This document shows positions 38,210 to 49,535 of a DNA stretch of 64,000 bases, in pieces. The notes under the pieces were generated by a model. That model saw only the letters and a program-made list of their open reading frames with translations. It was not told the origin of the DNA and searched no databases. Every line of letters starts with the position of its first letter. Positions within the stretch are counted from its first letter, which is position 1. Origin of the DNA: Scleropages formosus (taxonomy: Eukaryota > Chordata > Actinopteri > Osteoglossiformes > Osteoglossidae); the NCBI RefSeq assembly GCF_900964775.1, contig NC_041822.1, positions 3,830,001 to 3,894,000 of the forward strand, in the 5' to 3' direction. The position numbers and the translations under genes are program-made.

Positions 38210-39841
38210 TTAGTGACCAAAGATCTCTTCAAAATTGACAAGCTGTTTGATCTGCTCTGTCTGCATGGAGTGACGCCGCAGCAACATCTTCTTGGCCTTG
38301 AGATCCTTGGGGAAGCTGGGGGCGCAGGGAATAAGGGGCTTGGGCCCTGTGCCAGCACATGCCCCACTCACTGGCTTCATAACAGTACTCCCATTGCTGC
38401 TGCTAGCACCTGTGCTGGCGTTAACACCAATGTCAGGAATGGGCACATGGGGGTTGAGTGGAGGCAGATACCCTGGTCTGGTGTGGGAAATGTGATCCAG
38501 GAGCAAGGCTCCAGACCCCCGACGCTCCATCATGCCTGGGTTCCTTCTGGAGAAACTCTCCAAGGACTCTCGGGAGCCGGACAGGTTGGAGGAGCGTGTC
38601 GAGACCAGCTTCCTTTTCTCTACTGCAGTCTTGCAGTCCTCAGGGCTATTAAATTGGGGTAACTGGGAATCCGAGCTGTAGTGGTCTATCCCAATGTTCC
38701 GCCGCCGGACAATGTTGCGCAGGCTGGACACAGCCAAATTGGAGAGGCAGTCTGGGTCCTTGTCCACTGGGACAGCAGCTGCTCCGTTATTGCGGTGCAG
38801 ATCCAAGTGTGAAGACGTGTGAGACGATGAGATGTCATCGTATGACATCTTCCGGCCCAGTCCTCCCCTTCTTTCCCCTCCACCATCCATGCTGCCTCCC
38901 TTGTCCAAGGTCTTGCTCAGCCCAGCAGTATCTTTCACATCCATGCTCTGGTGACGTGTGACTGGGGCTCGGGGAAAGGTCATTCCGTTGATCCTAAAAG
39001 AAAGCTCTTCCTCTGGGGTAATATCCAGTAGGTCCTCAGCTAAGGAAGAAGCTTTGTTCTGCTGCAGGAGCAAAGAATGAGGGATCTTCAGCCAAGGTTC
39101 AGAGTGCAGACGTTGCAAATGCAGCAGCTTCGCCGTCCCACCTTGTACTAGGTTGGGGTCATGGATTGGTGATCCAGGTTGAGATGTTGTAGTGCTAGAG
39201 CTCTGGAAGTTAAACATACGCTTCTCTGGCTGGGAAGCCATAGTTTGGGGTGAGGTGCGAAGTTCTATTTCAGAAGGAGACATGATCGACATGGGAGAAT
39301 AGTGCAGGCGGTCCTCCAGTTCCGGTGGTGGGGGGACATTGAGGTACTGCTTGGTCATTTGCCTTCCTGAAGGCAGTTTGTCTGTGGTGATGATGATCAC
39401 CTCCTTGCCCTTGGCTTTGCAGGCATCAAGCAGCACTTTGAGGGTGTCCTTGTCATTGGCATTAACAGCGTGGACCAGGGCAGAGGAACCAGAGTGGTCC
39501 TCCAAGCTGGGGTCAGCCCCACTTGCCAAAAGAAAGGACACCACCTCAACACCAGCCCTCTCCAAGCATGCATGCATCAAGGCTGTCTTACCTGACTTGT
39601 CCTGAATGTTGGGATCTGCACCATTTTCCAGGAGATACTTGACCATCTTGGCTTTGCCAACACTCTGTTGATCAACATGCTTGGTTCTACAGGCGATCAT
39701 CAGGGGCGTCTCCCCACGCTCATTGCTCTCATTGATGTAGGCTCCACCTTCCAGCAGTAGGCGGGTCAGCCGTAGGCGGCTCAGGTAGACAGCCTTCAGC
39801 AAGGAATTGCCATCTGTGCGTACTTCTATTGTATCACCCAT
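38210..39841 (-). CDS. ankrd34b: Ankyrin repeat domain-containing protein 34B
   Basis: One minus-strand exon encodes 543 residues from MGDTIEVRTDGNSLLKAVYL to LVNFEEIFGH. The N-terminal 150 or so residues hold ankyrin repeats (LTRLLLEGGAYINESNERGE, TPLMIACRTKHVD, MVKYLLENGADPNIQDKSGK, ALMHACLERAGVEV, SFLLASGADPSLEDHSGSSA). Then come KGKEVIIITTDKLPSG, a long Ser/Pro-rich disordered region with DITPEEELSFRINGM, RHQSMDVKDTA and RRGSGALLLDH, and the conserved C-terminus AKKMLLRRHSMQTEQIKQLV. This order is diagnostic of ANKRD34 proteins, and it lies beside fam151b and dhfr as in human 5q14.1. The frame stays open 38 codons upstream, but an acceptor (TTCGTCTCAG before 39902) and family alignment favour the Met at 39841, making the rest 5' UTR. 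Mammalian ANKRD34B is brain-enriched; its function is largely unknown. Confidence 0.97.
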   Translation of the reverse strand: MGDTIEVRTDGNSLLKAVYLSRLRLTRLLLEGGAYINESNERGETPLMIACRTKHVDQQSVGKAKMVKYLLENGADPNIQDKSGKTALMHACLERAGVEVVSFLLASGADPSLEDHSGSSALVHAVNANDKDTLKVLLDACKAKGKEVIIITTDKLPSGRQMTKQYLNVPPPPELEDRLHYSPMSIMSPSEIELRTSPQTMASQPEKRMFNFQSSSTTTSQPGSPIHDPNLVQGGTAKLLHLQRLHSEPWLKIPHSLLLQQNKASSLAEDLLDITPEEELSFRINGMTFPRAPVTRHQSMDVKDTAGLSKTLDKGGSMDGGGERRGGLGRKMSYDDISSSHTSSHLDLHRNNGAAAVPVDKDPDCLSNLAVSSLRNIVRRRNIGIDHYSSDSQLPQFNSPEDCKTAVEKRKLVSTRSSNLSGSRESLESFSRRNPGMMERRGSGALLLDHISHTRPGYLPPLNPHVPIPDIGVNASTGASSSNGSTVMKPVSGACAGTGPKPLIPCAPSFPKDLKAKKMLLRRHSMQTEQIKQLVNFEEIFGH

Positions 39842-40009
39842 GGCCCTTATTCCCTCTGTGATCTTTGCATCATGAGACCTCGAAGTTCTTGTCTTTAAGA
39901 ACCTGAGACGAAAATAAAACATATATATGTTTTTATTTATTGTCGTTTGAGCCATTTATTCAGATTCATTCAAGAATGAAAAGTATGGTCCACATGTACA
40001 TGACATATA

Positions 40010-40306
40010 CAGGTGGTCCCTGACTTACGATGAGGTTACGTTCCGCGAAACCCATCGTATGTCGAAAATATCATGTCGAAAATGCATTTAATACATCTAA
40101 TACACACCTCTGCGTGACAGACTGGGAGATGCGGCTCATGGATCGCTACTGCTGCCCAGCACCGCGAGAAAGTATTGCACTGCATATCGTTCTTCCGGGA
40201 AAAAATCAAAATTCGAAGTACAGCTTCTACTGAATGTCTATCGCCAGCTTACCATCGTAAAGTCGAAAAATCGTAAGTCAAACCATTCTAAGTCGAAGAG
40301 CATCTG
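40010..40306. mobile_element. TA-flanked MITE-like element (297 bp)
   Basis: TA at 40008-40009 and 40307-40308. Ends are CAGGTGGTCCCTGACTTACG and, in reverse, CAGATGCTCTTCGACTTAGA. Both halves repeat TACGAT and GTCGAAAA motifs, so the element is partly palindromic. It is the compact relative of 17904-22938. Confidence 0.85.
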
Positions 40307-40618
40307 TATTTATGAAAATATATGATGGGCTGGAGTTCTGCACAGCTTGAGCCAAACTACACATACCTTTTTTTCTGCGGTAGATTCTGGACCACTGCAA
40401 CTAAGGCTGGATAAGCGTGGATCGAAGGAAATGATCTTTCTGCTTTGCCAATGCAGTGTTAATTCTGTGAATAATTTCACCTTGTGTAATATCATTACTG
40501 TCTGTTATAAGCAAATATGAGATAGAGCGAGAGGAACAACAGTCAAAATAATTCAACAAAAAGCATTTCAGCAACAGCAGTGTAACAGTAATCATTTTAA
40601 ACATTCACATTTATTTAT

Positions 40619-40910
40619 TTACACAATTCACATTTATTCATTTAGCTGATGCTTTTCTCCAAAGCGACTTACAATGTTAAGGTTACAGTTGGTCACAGAT
40701 TATTACTATAGTGGGGTATCTGGTAGGATAGTGGTTAAAACAACTGCTTTTGGACCCCAAGGTTGCAGGTTCAAGCCTCACCTCTGGCTATAGTTCCCTT
40801 GAGCAAGGTACTTACCCTGAATTGCTCCAGTAAAATTACCCAGCTGTATAAAGGGGTAAATAATTGTAACCTTAACATTATAAGTTGCTTTGGAAAAAAG
40901 TGTCAGAAAA
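40619..40910. mobile_element. Two SINE-2 copies in opposite orientation
   Basis: A reversed tail fragment (40619-40700, ACATTTATTCATTTAGCTGA) is followed by a plus-strand copy (40716-40910) with CCCAAGGTTGCAGGTTCAAG and the family body. Confidence 0.7.
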
Positions 40911-41952
40911 ACTTTTTTGTCTAAAAAGGCTCCTTTTCTAGCGGTAGCAGCTTTCTTAATTTGTTGGTGTCCCTTGCAAGTAAGCCAACACTTGAAATAT
41001 CTTATTTCCAAGGCATTTCTTTTTGAGAATAAAACCTTAAAAGTTCATTTAGCTATTTAAATTTAAGCTGTTTTTTGTATATGGCGAAGTAAAGTTACCA
41101 AGGTCCCCTGTTCAGTTTGTGTCATTGATTAGATTCAAACGCAAAATCCTTCTCAAAATTTACAGCAGTTTTATAAGACTGGTTTTCTCTTCTTTATGCA
41201 TTTTTTTTCCCACTGATCGGAGGGAACGGAAGAGGGACAGAGGGACCTTGGCTTCATTGTTCACGTTGTCAGACAGCGATGCTCGGAGCGCTCGCTCTTT
41301 TCACATGAACTTGAATAGGAGTCATAGCTTTGTGTCCATTTCTTACAATTTGCTAAAATGAACATTTTAACCTTATGCTCTTGTCCGCCAAAAAGGGACT
41401 CTGTGGACTCGTGTAGGAGTGTGCGACTGTTGAGAAGTGTGTATGTGTGTTTAAGGTGTGCTTGCAGATCAATGAAAGAGGCTGATGGGAAGAAAAAATG
41501 TTTAAAGTATTTTGCTGAAATAAATAGAAGAAAAAAAACATTTTATCTGCATTTCATTGTCTTTCACCTTATTGATCATGGTTAACTATGTCAATCCCTC
41601 TGCAAACGTTGTGAAGAGCGCTGTACCGAAAAATAATCTGGGATTTCTTGCACAGGTTTTCTGAAAAAAATCCCAAAATAAAATCTTAAAAATGCGGCAG
41701 CGTAAGGCTACGTATAATGACATCATTCTGTATGCGTCTTTTTATTGCTGATGGCATCATAGTTTTGTTTTTTCCTCCGGTTGGTGACATTAGCAGTGAA
41801 CCTGATGACTTATTTCCTCAACTAAACGCTTGACATCATCTCGCGTGGTCATGCTGGAGTTTGTCAGACGTGTGATCCTGCCCAAATTTTAAATTTTAAA
41901 GAAAATTAAAAATTTTAGCTAAATTTTACATTTTTAAAAAGCTTTTAAAAAT

Positions 41953-42175
41953 TCTGTACATTTACATGCATTCATTTAGCAGAGGCTTTTCTCCGAAGCG
42001 ACGTACATCTCATGGAAAATACAATGTGTTCATTACATTAACAGAAAGAGACACTTAGATGCAGATTCTTAAGTACAGTTGGTTTGTTCTTTCCACCACA
42101 TGAACCAACGTTCATCACACGAGTAGCTGCATAAAACTTTCTCCGAATATCAACGACTCCTGATCACCTTCCTGC
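41953..42175 (-). mobile_element. L2-like LINE, 3' end
   Basis: Reverse complement of the 3' end also found at 51061-51640: AGGTGATCAGGA, GTTTTATGCAGCTACTCGTG, GAATGAACACATTGTATTTTC-type sequence, and a GTCGCTTCGGAGAAAAGCCT tail. It lacks the 349-bp insert present in the other copy. Confidence 0.8.
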
Positions 42176-42191
42176 TTTTTTTTTTTTCCAG

Positions 42192-42312
42192 TGTATCTAG
42201 CAGTGTAAGTCACCGCGGTGAATAAGGTGTGTGGGCTGATAACGTTACATAGAGTTCATTGGAAGTCGCTTCGGAGAAAAGTGTCTGCTAAATAAATAAA
42301 TGCAAATGTAAA
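42192..42312 (+). mobile_element. SINE-1 3' fragment
   Basis: Only the last 120 bp of the family (GTGTATCTAGCAGTGTAAGT to AAATAAATAAATGCAAATG). Confidence 0.8.
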
Positions 42313-42873
42313 TTTATATGTCGCCATTTCCAGCGCTTCCAAAGCACAGCTCGATTTGGCCACGCGCTCATGGCAGAGCGTCCGGGTGCGCTGCAGCGGA
42401 TGCGCGAAGTTGCGAGGCTCTGACACATTGACATTTAGACTGCTGCCCGCACTTCATGTGTTAGTCTCTGGCCTTGAAGCTGCTGCTGAACACAGAGAAT
42501 ACGTAATGACTGGCAACTCCTCTTCAGAAAGCCATGACAAACAACCACTGGCCTTCTCCGGCAATATTTAAACCAGCGAGGCAGAAAGGGTACATTCTGG
42601 GCTTTTTCTTAAATGAACGCAACCCTCAGCAACGGTGTCGTCACCGAACGAAATCGCAGGTTAATTACTGAAGGAAAAGAGTACGGGCCCAGTAGGCGAC
42701 ACAAGAATGAACGACCAGGGAAGTGCAAGTGTCAAACCGCTTTATTTAGATTTGCTTTTATCGTAGGGCTCCAGCGTTGATGCCCCAACAGTGCTCTAAT
42801 CCAAAAAGGGAACATTAAGCCATTAAACAGCTTTTTAACTTTTACACATGTCGAAGACTTGTCCTAAAAGTCA

Positions 42874-43226
42874 TTTACATTTATTTATTTAGCAGACACT
42901 TTTCTCCAAAGCAACTTCCCATGAACTCTATGTAGTGTTACCAGCCCACACACCTTATTCACTGCGGTGACTTACACTGCTAGATATACTACCTACACTG
43001 GGTCACTCATCCATACATCAGTAGAACACACTCTCTCTGTCACTCACACTATGGGTGAACCTGAACAGCATGTCTTTGGACTGTGGGAGGAAACCAGAGC
43101 ACCCAGAGGAAACCCACACAGACAGAACATGCAAACTCCACACAGACTGAGTGAGAATCAAACCCATATCTTCTCACACCACCCAAGCACCATGAGACAG
43201 CAGCGCTACTCACCGTGCCACCTAGG
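42874..43226 (-). mobile_element. SINE-1 copy
   Basis: Full-length reversed copy from CATTTATTTATTTAGCAGAC to the head GCTACTCACCGTGCCACCTA. Confidence 0.9.
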
Positions 43227-43229
43227 GGG

Positions 43230-44560
43230 AAAAGTACATGCCCAGTAGGTGGGCACGTAAAAAACATATCTGAACAAATCAGACTTTCAAAAATAAATAT
43301 GTAAAGGAGCGCAAGTGTAGTAATTTTTCCGAGGAGCAAAAATATGTCTGAGCGATTTTAAAAATGAAAGCTACAGCATCACCGAGCTAAACCCGTTATT
43401 TAGCGGGAGCACTACTCTCGGTGCTTTGCTGCTTGTGAACGTGATGAGAATAAGCACATCAACATCCTGGAACAAAGGTTATTAGGAAAAAGTACATAAT
43501 ATAGTGGGAACGGAGAATTACTCAAACACAGGCAGCACACATGGCCAGTCCCTGCATTTCAGCTCTCGCCTCCTTTCATAACCGCCAACGAGCTCTACTC
43601 ATCCCTACTTCTACTCAATGACGAATTATTAACAGCCACGATAGCTGCTGGTGCCTTCACTCAAGGTCTGGCTCGTGGCAAAGTCCTGCTCTGCTCTGGC
43701 ACATTTCTCCTCCGTTTCTCATCGCAACAAGGCAGATGGTTCAGATAAAGCTGGCAAATGAGTTATTGCTGAAATGCTAACAAACGTACAATAAAGGTGC
43801 CGCATTAATTCCGCTGCTCTTCCGACAGTCCGTGGACCGAGTCCAAGACGGAAAAGCGCTGGTTTTAGAGAAACACTCGGAGTGTGGAGATTTGAACCCT
43901 AGGTGAGAAACAGTGAAAAAAAAATCCATTTAATAATATATGTGTTCAAAGTTATCTCAATGTTAATGTTTGACCAAAGGCTTTTAGGCTCATTACATTT
44001 TAATCTATTTTGACAATCAGTTATCTATACAAGAGCAATAATAATTATGAGAAATCCCAGTAGCTAAATAAACAATTAAATAGTAAAGCTGTTTGAACAA
44101 TACAAACCGGACTATAATATTTTAATGCAACCCTTTATTTGTAAAGGACTTAAAGAAAACAGTATTTCTGGTTTGAAATCAGAAGTCGATGTACAAACAG
44201 CTATGAGCTGAGATCAATGTCATGTGTAGTATGTCCTCCATAAAGTGATACAAATAGATATATGCATATATACGGTATATTTATTCATAGTGGACAGCTT
44301 CACCTGCAGTAGACAATTTCGGGAGTTTTGCAAAATCTATATATTAATTTTCTGATTTGTTGGATGCTCCTTATTCGTATGAAATGTCTTTTATAGATGC
44401 TCTGCTGCTACACTAAATTTCTACAAACAAGCACTGGGTAGAATTTGAATTGACAAGTCATTTACATTACATACATAATGATTAATGTTAAATTTTCCAG
44501 AAAAGAAAAATTCCCTCTTTTGGTCTTAAAGTCAACTTCAGCACTGATTTTGGGCAAAAT
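43230..44560. other. Spacer, no feature recognised
   Basis: Unique AT-rich sequence with no recognisable repeat and no frame with splice support. Confidence 0.45.
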
Positions 44561-44567
44561 TTATTTC

Positions 44568-45186
44568 TCATATAATTTCAAAAGCCAGAATGACAGTTTC
44601 CAAAAGCAGTCCGATTATCACAATAGCTGTGATTACCCCTAAGAAAATGAAAAGGCATCATCAGTTAGAAAAACTTTTTCAACTTTCTGATCACACACAT
44701 CCTCGAAGTTCATTTTCTCTTCGAAATGGAAATATTTGATTTAAACTAAATCATTTATAACAGGGCCATCTTCATCTTCAGTCAATCTGAAAATATTTAT
44801 CTATCGATCGTCAAAATAAACAGCTGCTGTAAGACAATCAATTAAAGGGACAGGTTTGAATCTGGTAACATCATTAAAGTGATGTACAGTACAATATTGT
44901 TCACATCTGCAAACCTGGAAAAATTAGGAAAATTAACTGCCCACTCATGTTCAATTTGCATTTTTACATTTTAATATGACATATGTAACAATTTCCTTTT
45001 AATATATTTCACATAGTTCACTGTTTTAAATGCCATTATATCTGTTATGTAACAAAAGAAGTTGTAGAAAATTTATACGTCTGTCAACTCACCTATAGTT
45101 CTGAGCTTGGCTTTGATGGAGAAACTGGAGTCGAGCCCTCGGTCGGTTACATCTCGATAGTCCCACCCTTGGCAAATGTCATGCTT
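44568..45186 (-). CDS. Unidentified two-exon frame ending in a membrane segment
   Basis: I do not recognise this protein. On the minus strand an open frame from at least 45186 reads KHDICQGWDYRDVTDRGLDS, then SFSIKAKLRTI, up to a strong donor ATAG|GTGAGT at 45093. A pyrimidine-rich acceptor (TTTTCTTAG) opens 44638, and phases match across the junction. The second exon gives GVITAIVIIGLLLETVILAF plus EII and a TGA at 44568, followed at once by AATAAA. The last 23 residues form a plausible C-terminal transmembrane helix. The frame stays open upstream to an ATG at 45498, but that part looks like 5' UTR or intron (pyrimidine-rich, low complexity), so the true start or an upstream exon is unknown. 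It could be the tail of a small single-pass membrane protein, or chance. Confidence 0.4.
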
Positions 45187-45595
45187 CTCTTTATGATGTT
45201 GCAGGAAAAGTTGCAGCAAAAAAGCAATTAATGAGAAAAAGACGGAAGGGAAATGAAAAAGAGACAGATGATGCGAAGGCAAGGCGGGTATGTGATGTCT
45301 CAGCTTTGAGCTCCCATAGGGGACTGAGACTCTGTGTGTGTGTGTCTGTAAGACAGGGCGAGAGAGAGCGACTGAAGAGCCAGTACGCCAGTACACCGCC
45401 TCCGAGCCAAAGAGAGTGAGTAGAGCAAAGGCGGGAGAGAAGGATGGCTCTTCACATTGAGTGATGCTCAGCTTAGCCAACGGAGGGCAGCTCTCCAAGC
45501 CAACAAGACGCTCTTGAGACCTGATGGAATCGTTTTATTTCCTAATTGTCTCGTCAGAAGAATGCCTGTCCTTACAGTCAGTTTATAATTGTTTT

Positions 45596-46140
45596 TATTT
45601 ATTCATTCATTCAGCTGATGCTTTTCTATAAAGCAGCTTACATTTATTTAGCAGACACTTTTCTCCAAAGCGACTTCCAATGAACTCTACGTAGTGTCAT
45701 CAGCCCACACACCTCATTCACCAAAGTGACTTGCACTACTAGAGACACTACTTACACTGGGTCACTGATCCATGCATCAGTGGAACACACTCTCTCTCTG
45801 TGTGAACCTGAACAGCATGTCTTTGGAGTGTGGGAGGAAACCAGAGCACCCAGAGGAAACCCATGCAGCCTCCACACAGACTGAATGGGGATCAAACCCA
45901 TGTCCTCTCGCACCACCCAGGCACTGTGAAACAGCAGCACTACTTGCTGTGCCACCCTTACATTGTACATTGAGTTGGGTATACTAACCTATTTACAATG
46001 ATTTACCCTTTTATTCAGCTGTGTCTTCTTACTGGAGAAATTCAGAGTAAGTGCCTTGTTAAAGGGTCCTGTTGCAGGAGGTGGGACTCAAACCCAGGTC
46101 CTTTGATTACGGGGTGACAGTTTAAACCACCTGCTGCCCC
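45596..46140 (-). mobile_element. SINE-2 copy split by SINE-1
   Basis: The tail (TTCAGCTGATGCTTTTCTAT) lies at 45610-45640. The body and head resume at 45958 (ACCCTTTTATTCAGCTGTGT to ACCACCTGCTGCCCC). Confidence 0.75.
45641..45957 (-). mobile_element. SINE-1 copy inside SINE-2
   Basis: Near full-length reversed copy, CATTTATTTAGCAGACACTT to CTTGCTGTGCCACCC. Confidence 0.85.
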
Positions 46141-46652
46141 TACTTACTCAACCGCTAGGACATCCCGTGCTTTCCATTTCAGCGTGGTGCTCCGGAGGTT
46201 TTTCTCAGGCCATTTTCAGCGACGATGCAATGATTGGTTGATTCGTGTGTTTACTTTGTAAGTCACCCCTTTTGCACCTGGGAACGAATAATCATGAGAT
46301 GAAAATGACATCTAAATATAGCGAGACAGCCTGACTACAGCTCACACTCCAGTGTTTCGGTCCTCACGAGAACTGACAACACACGGCACATACGGCGCGA
46401 TCTTTGACCTGGACCTAAAATCGATAGAAGAAATGTGGACAGTAACTCAAATCATCTCAGGAGACCAATGAGAATAAATTCAAAAGAATTCCTCAGAAGA
46501 AGCTGTTAATTAAAAGTGCAAAAATCAATTCTTTCTACAAGGCCTATGGTTAAGCTTTGGGACCTCTGAAATGTTTTTAATCCAAGTTACGTATTTAATT
46601 AGATTGTTAATTGTGTCATGTAAAATTTACATCTTTCCAAATGACTAAAGCC

Positions 46653-46811
46653 ACTTAAAGCCTAACCCAACAACCCAGGGCATAAGGCTGGAGGGGACAT
46701 ACCCTGGACAGGACGCCAGTCCATTGCAAGGCACCCCCAGCAGGACTCGAACCCCAGATGCCCCATAGAGCACGACCCCGCCAAACCCATTGCACCACCA
46801 CACCCCCCACC
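46653..46811 (-). mobile_element. SINE-3 copy without tail
   Basis: Reversed body from GCCTAACCCAACAACCCAGG to the head CATTGCACCACCACACCCCC. The (TG)n tail is absent. Confidence 0.75.
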
Positions 46812-47476
46812 TTTCCAAATCACTTAAGTGAAAATATTTAAAGTGAAGTGTAATACATTATCGCTTCATCAGGTTTACTTAAGATCACAACTGCCATGTT
46901 TCCAAAGGTATCGACCAGTAACATGACATAATGCAACATAATACCTTGGGTTGATGCAACTTGCTTTTCAAAGCACTAAGACCCCAGTGTTACTCTGCTT
47001 GGACTAAATACTCCATTTATTGCAATGCAACCCGAACATGTTACTCACACAAAAATACATGCTTACAAAACTGGAGCAGCTGTGCGGATGTGCATATTAT
47101 GCTCAGTATAAGTGCAATGTTCATCGCTTCAGTAAGTCCTTGAAATGATACCTGTTTTATGGAAATTATGTTAACAGATGCAGTTTTCTCAAAACATTCT
47201 ACTTGAGTATCTGTGTAAGTTAAAAAAAAAGCTGAATAAAGGAAAAGTACTGGAAACATTTCGTTACCAAATGAGTTGTGCAGTACTTAAGCACTACGGG
47301 TGTGTGCACACACTTCTCAACATGACCGGTATGACTTCCAAACTAAGACTTTAAATGAGAGACTTTAGATGTTTTGATGGAGGTGGAGAGAGGTCACTAA
47401 TGGATACTAACAAGACCCCTTGATGAAAGAGGGACAGCATAACAAGGGGACAGAAGTCTTCAGCAGCACAGAATAC

Positions 47477-48022
47477 TTACAATGGGTCACTCATCCATAC
47501 ATCGGTGGAACACACTCTCTCTGTCACTCACAAGGTATGGGTGGCAGGGTGGCACAGCAAGTGTCCCTGCTGTCTCACAGTGCCTAGGTGGTCTGAGAGG
47601 ACATGGGTTCAAACCCCACTCACTCTGTGTGGAGTTTACATGTTCTCCCTGTGTCTGTGTGAGTTCCCTCTGGGTGCTCTGGTTTCCTCCCACACTCCAC
47701 AGACATGCTGTTTAGGTTCCCCTATAGTGTGTGAGTGACACAGAGAGTGTGTTCCACTGATATATGGATGAGTGATGAAGTGTAAGTCACCTTGGTGAAT
47801 AAGGTGTGTGTGAATAACACTACACAGAGTTCATTGGAAGCTGCTTTGAAGAAAAGTGTCTGCTAAGTAAATGTAACCTGAACAGCATGTTTTTGGAGTG
47901 TTGGAGGAAACCTAGGGAGAACATACAAACTCCACACAGCCTGAGTGGGGATCAAACCCATGTCCTCTCGTACCACCCAGGGGGTGTGAGACAGCAGTGC
48001 TACTCACTATGCCACCCCAGAA
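47477..48022 (-). mobile_element. SINE-1 copy split by another SINE-1
   Basis: The left part, 47477-47533, ends in CTCTGTCACTCACAAG. The right part, 47874-48022, resumes AACCTGAACAGCATGTTTTT and ends CACTATGCCACCCC. Confidence 0.8.
47536..47873 (+). mobile_element. SINE-1 copy inserted in an antisense SINE-1
   Basis: Head GGGTGGCAGGGTGGCACAGC, box-B-like GGGTTCAAACCCC, and tail GTGTCTGCTAAGTAAATGTA. Confidence 0.85.
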
Positions 48023-48024
48023 AC

Positions 48025-48176
48025 TTTTAATTACTCACCCATTCGTATAGCTGGCTAATTGTACTGGAGCAATTTTAGGGTAAGTACCTTGCTCTAGGGT
48101 CCTACAGCCAGAGATCAAACCTGCAACCTTTGGATTGAAAGGTAGGATCTTTAACCACTTCTACAAGCTGTTCCCA
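48025..48176 (-). mobile_element. SINE-2 copy
   Basis: Reversed body CTGGCTAATTGTACTGGAGC and head ending near CTACAAGCTGTTCCC. Confidence 0.7.
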
Positions 48177-48976
48177 GGCTATATAGAGTATAATTGTAGT
48201 TTTACCCTTACTTGGAGCAGATGAAAAATGATATTACTTAATAGTAAAAATGTACTTAATAATACTTACTGAATTATGACGAGTACTTTAATGGGCTGGA
48301 ATTTTATTCACACTGCTTCGCACCCTCTGTTTCCCAAATAGGCTTTGGACGCCCGCAACCCTACGTTGGACAAACAGTTACAAGAACACTTACTAGCTCT
48401 AATAAAAAGTAATGCTGTAATAAACCAAACATGACGGCTTTTAAAGTCATTACCTTCAGCAAAGTCTTCAAAGCTTAATTTCCAACGTTCAGAGCAGTTG
48501 CTGCCTTTCCTCAATGTGCTCAGCGGCACCAGTGGTGGATTGGTGTAATTTTTTTGCTTACAGCATCAGGGTACATCCCAGTGACAAACTGCAAGTCCAG
48601 TGGTACTTTACGAGCTCAAAAGATGTCATAAATTGAGAAGAAATAAAAGCCAAGACTGTTGAGCGCAAGCGAACGGACAACACGACAGGCGCGTCTCCTC
48701 TCGTCTCTGGCAGGTCAGTCTATTCCACATCAGTAACTGGGCAATATCGAACATCTCAGATGAATCTCCCCCACAGCTGCACCCCAACTTGGCTAAACTT
48801 GAGCACGGAGAGATGAGGGGGAGCTGTGAGACTGATCACGCATTCATCTGGTGTCTGAATCTCTAAGCTGGCTAATAACAGCCACGCCGCATTATCCAAA
48901 ATGCTAATGTCCTCTCCATAATACATGAACCTTTTGGAGGAGCTCCTGCTATAATCCTTGGTTAATTAATCCAAGG

Positions 48977-49535
48977 GGGGGACAGCTGGTAGTGGAGTGG
49001 TTAGGGTTGCTGCCTTCGGATCCAAAGGTTATAGGCTTCATCCCCACCTCCAGCTGCAGTACCCTTGAGCAAGCTATTTACCCTGAATTGCTCCAGTAAA
49101 ATTACCCAGCTGTATAAATAATCATGAGCTTGTAATTTACATTTATTTTGATGAACTCTATGTAGCGTTATTGACCCACACACCTTATTCACCAAGGTGG
49201 CTTACACTGCTAGATACATTACTTACAATGAGTCACTCATCCATAAATCAGTGTAACACACTCTTTCCGTCACTCACACACTATGGGGGAACCTGAACAG
49301 CTTGTCTTTGGAGTGTGGGAGGAAACCAGAGTACCCAGAGGAAACCCACAGAGACACAGGGAGAACGGGCAAACTCCACACAGAATGAGCGGGGATCGAG
49401 CCTATCTCCTCTCACACCTCCCAGGCGCCGCGAGGCACCAGCGCTACTCGCCGTGCCACCCATTTGAAAGAATTCTGACCTTAACATTGTAAGTCACTTT
49501 GGAGAAAAGCGTCAGCGAAATGAATAAATGTAAAT
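48977..49535 (+). mobile_element. SINE-2 copy split by SINE-1
   Basis: Head GGGACAGCTGGTAGTGGAGT, body to TGTATAAATAATCATGAGCTT. After the insert the tail resumes at 49478 (CTGACCTTAACATTGTAAGT to AATGAATAAATGTAAA). Confidence 0.85.
49135..49470 (-). mobile_element. SINE-1 copy inside SINE-2
   Basis: Reversed copy from GATGAACTCTATGTAGCGTT to CTACTCGCCGTGCCACCC. Confidence 0.85.
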
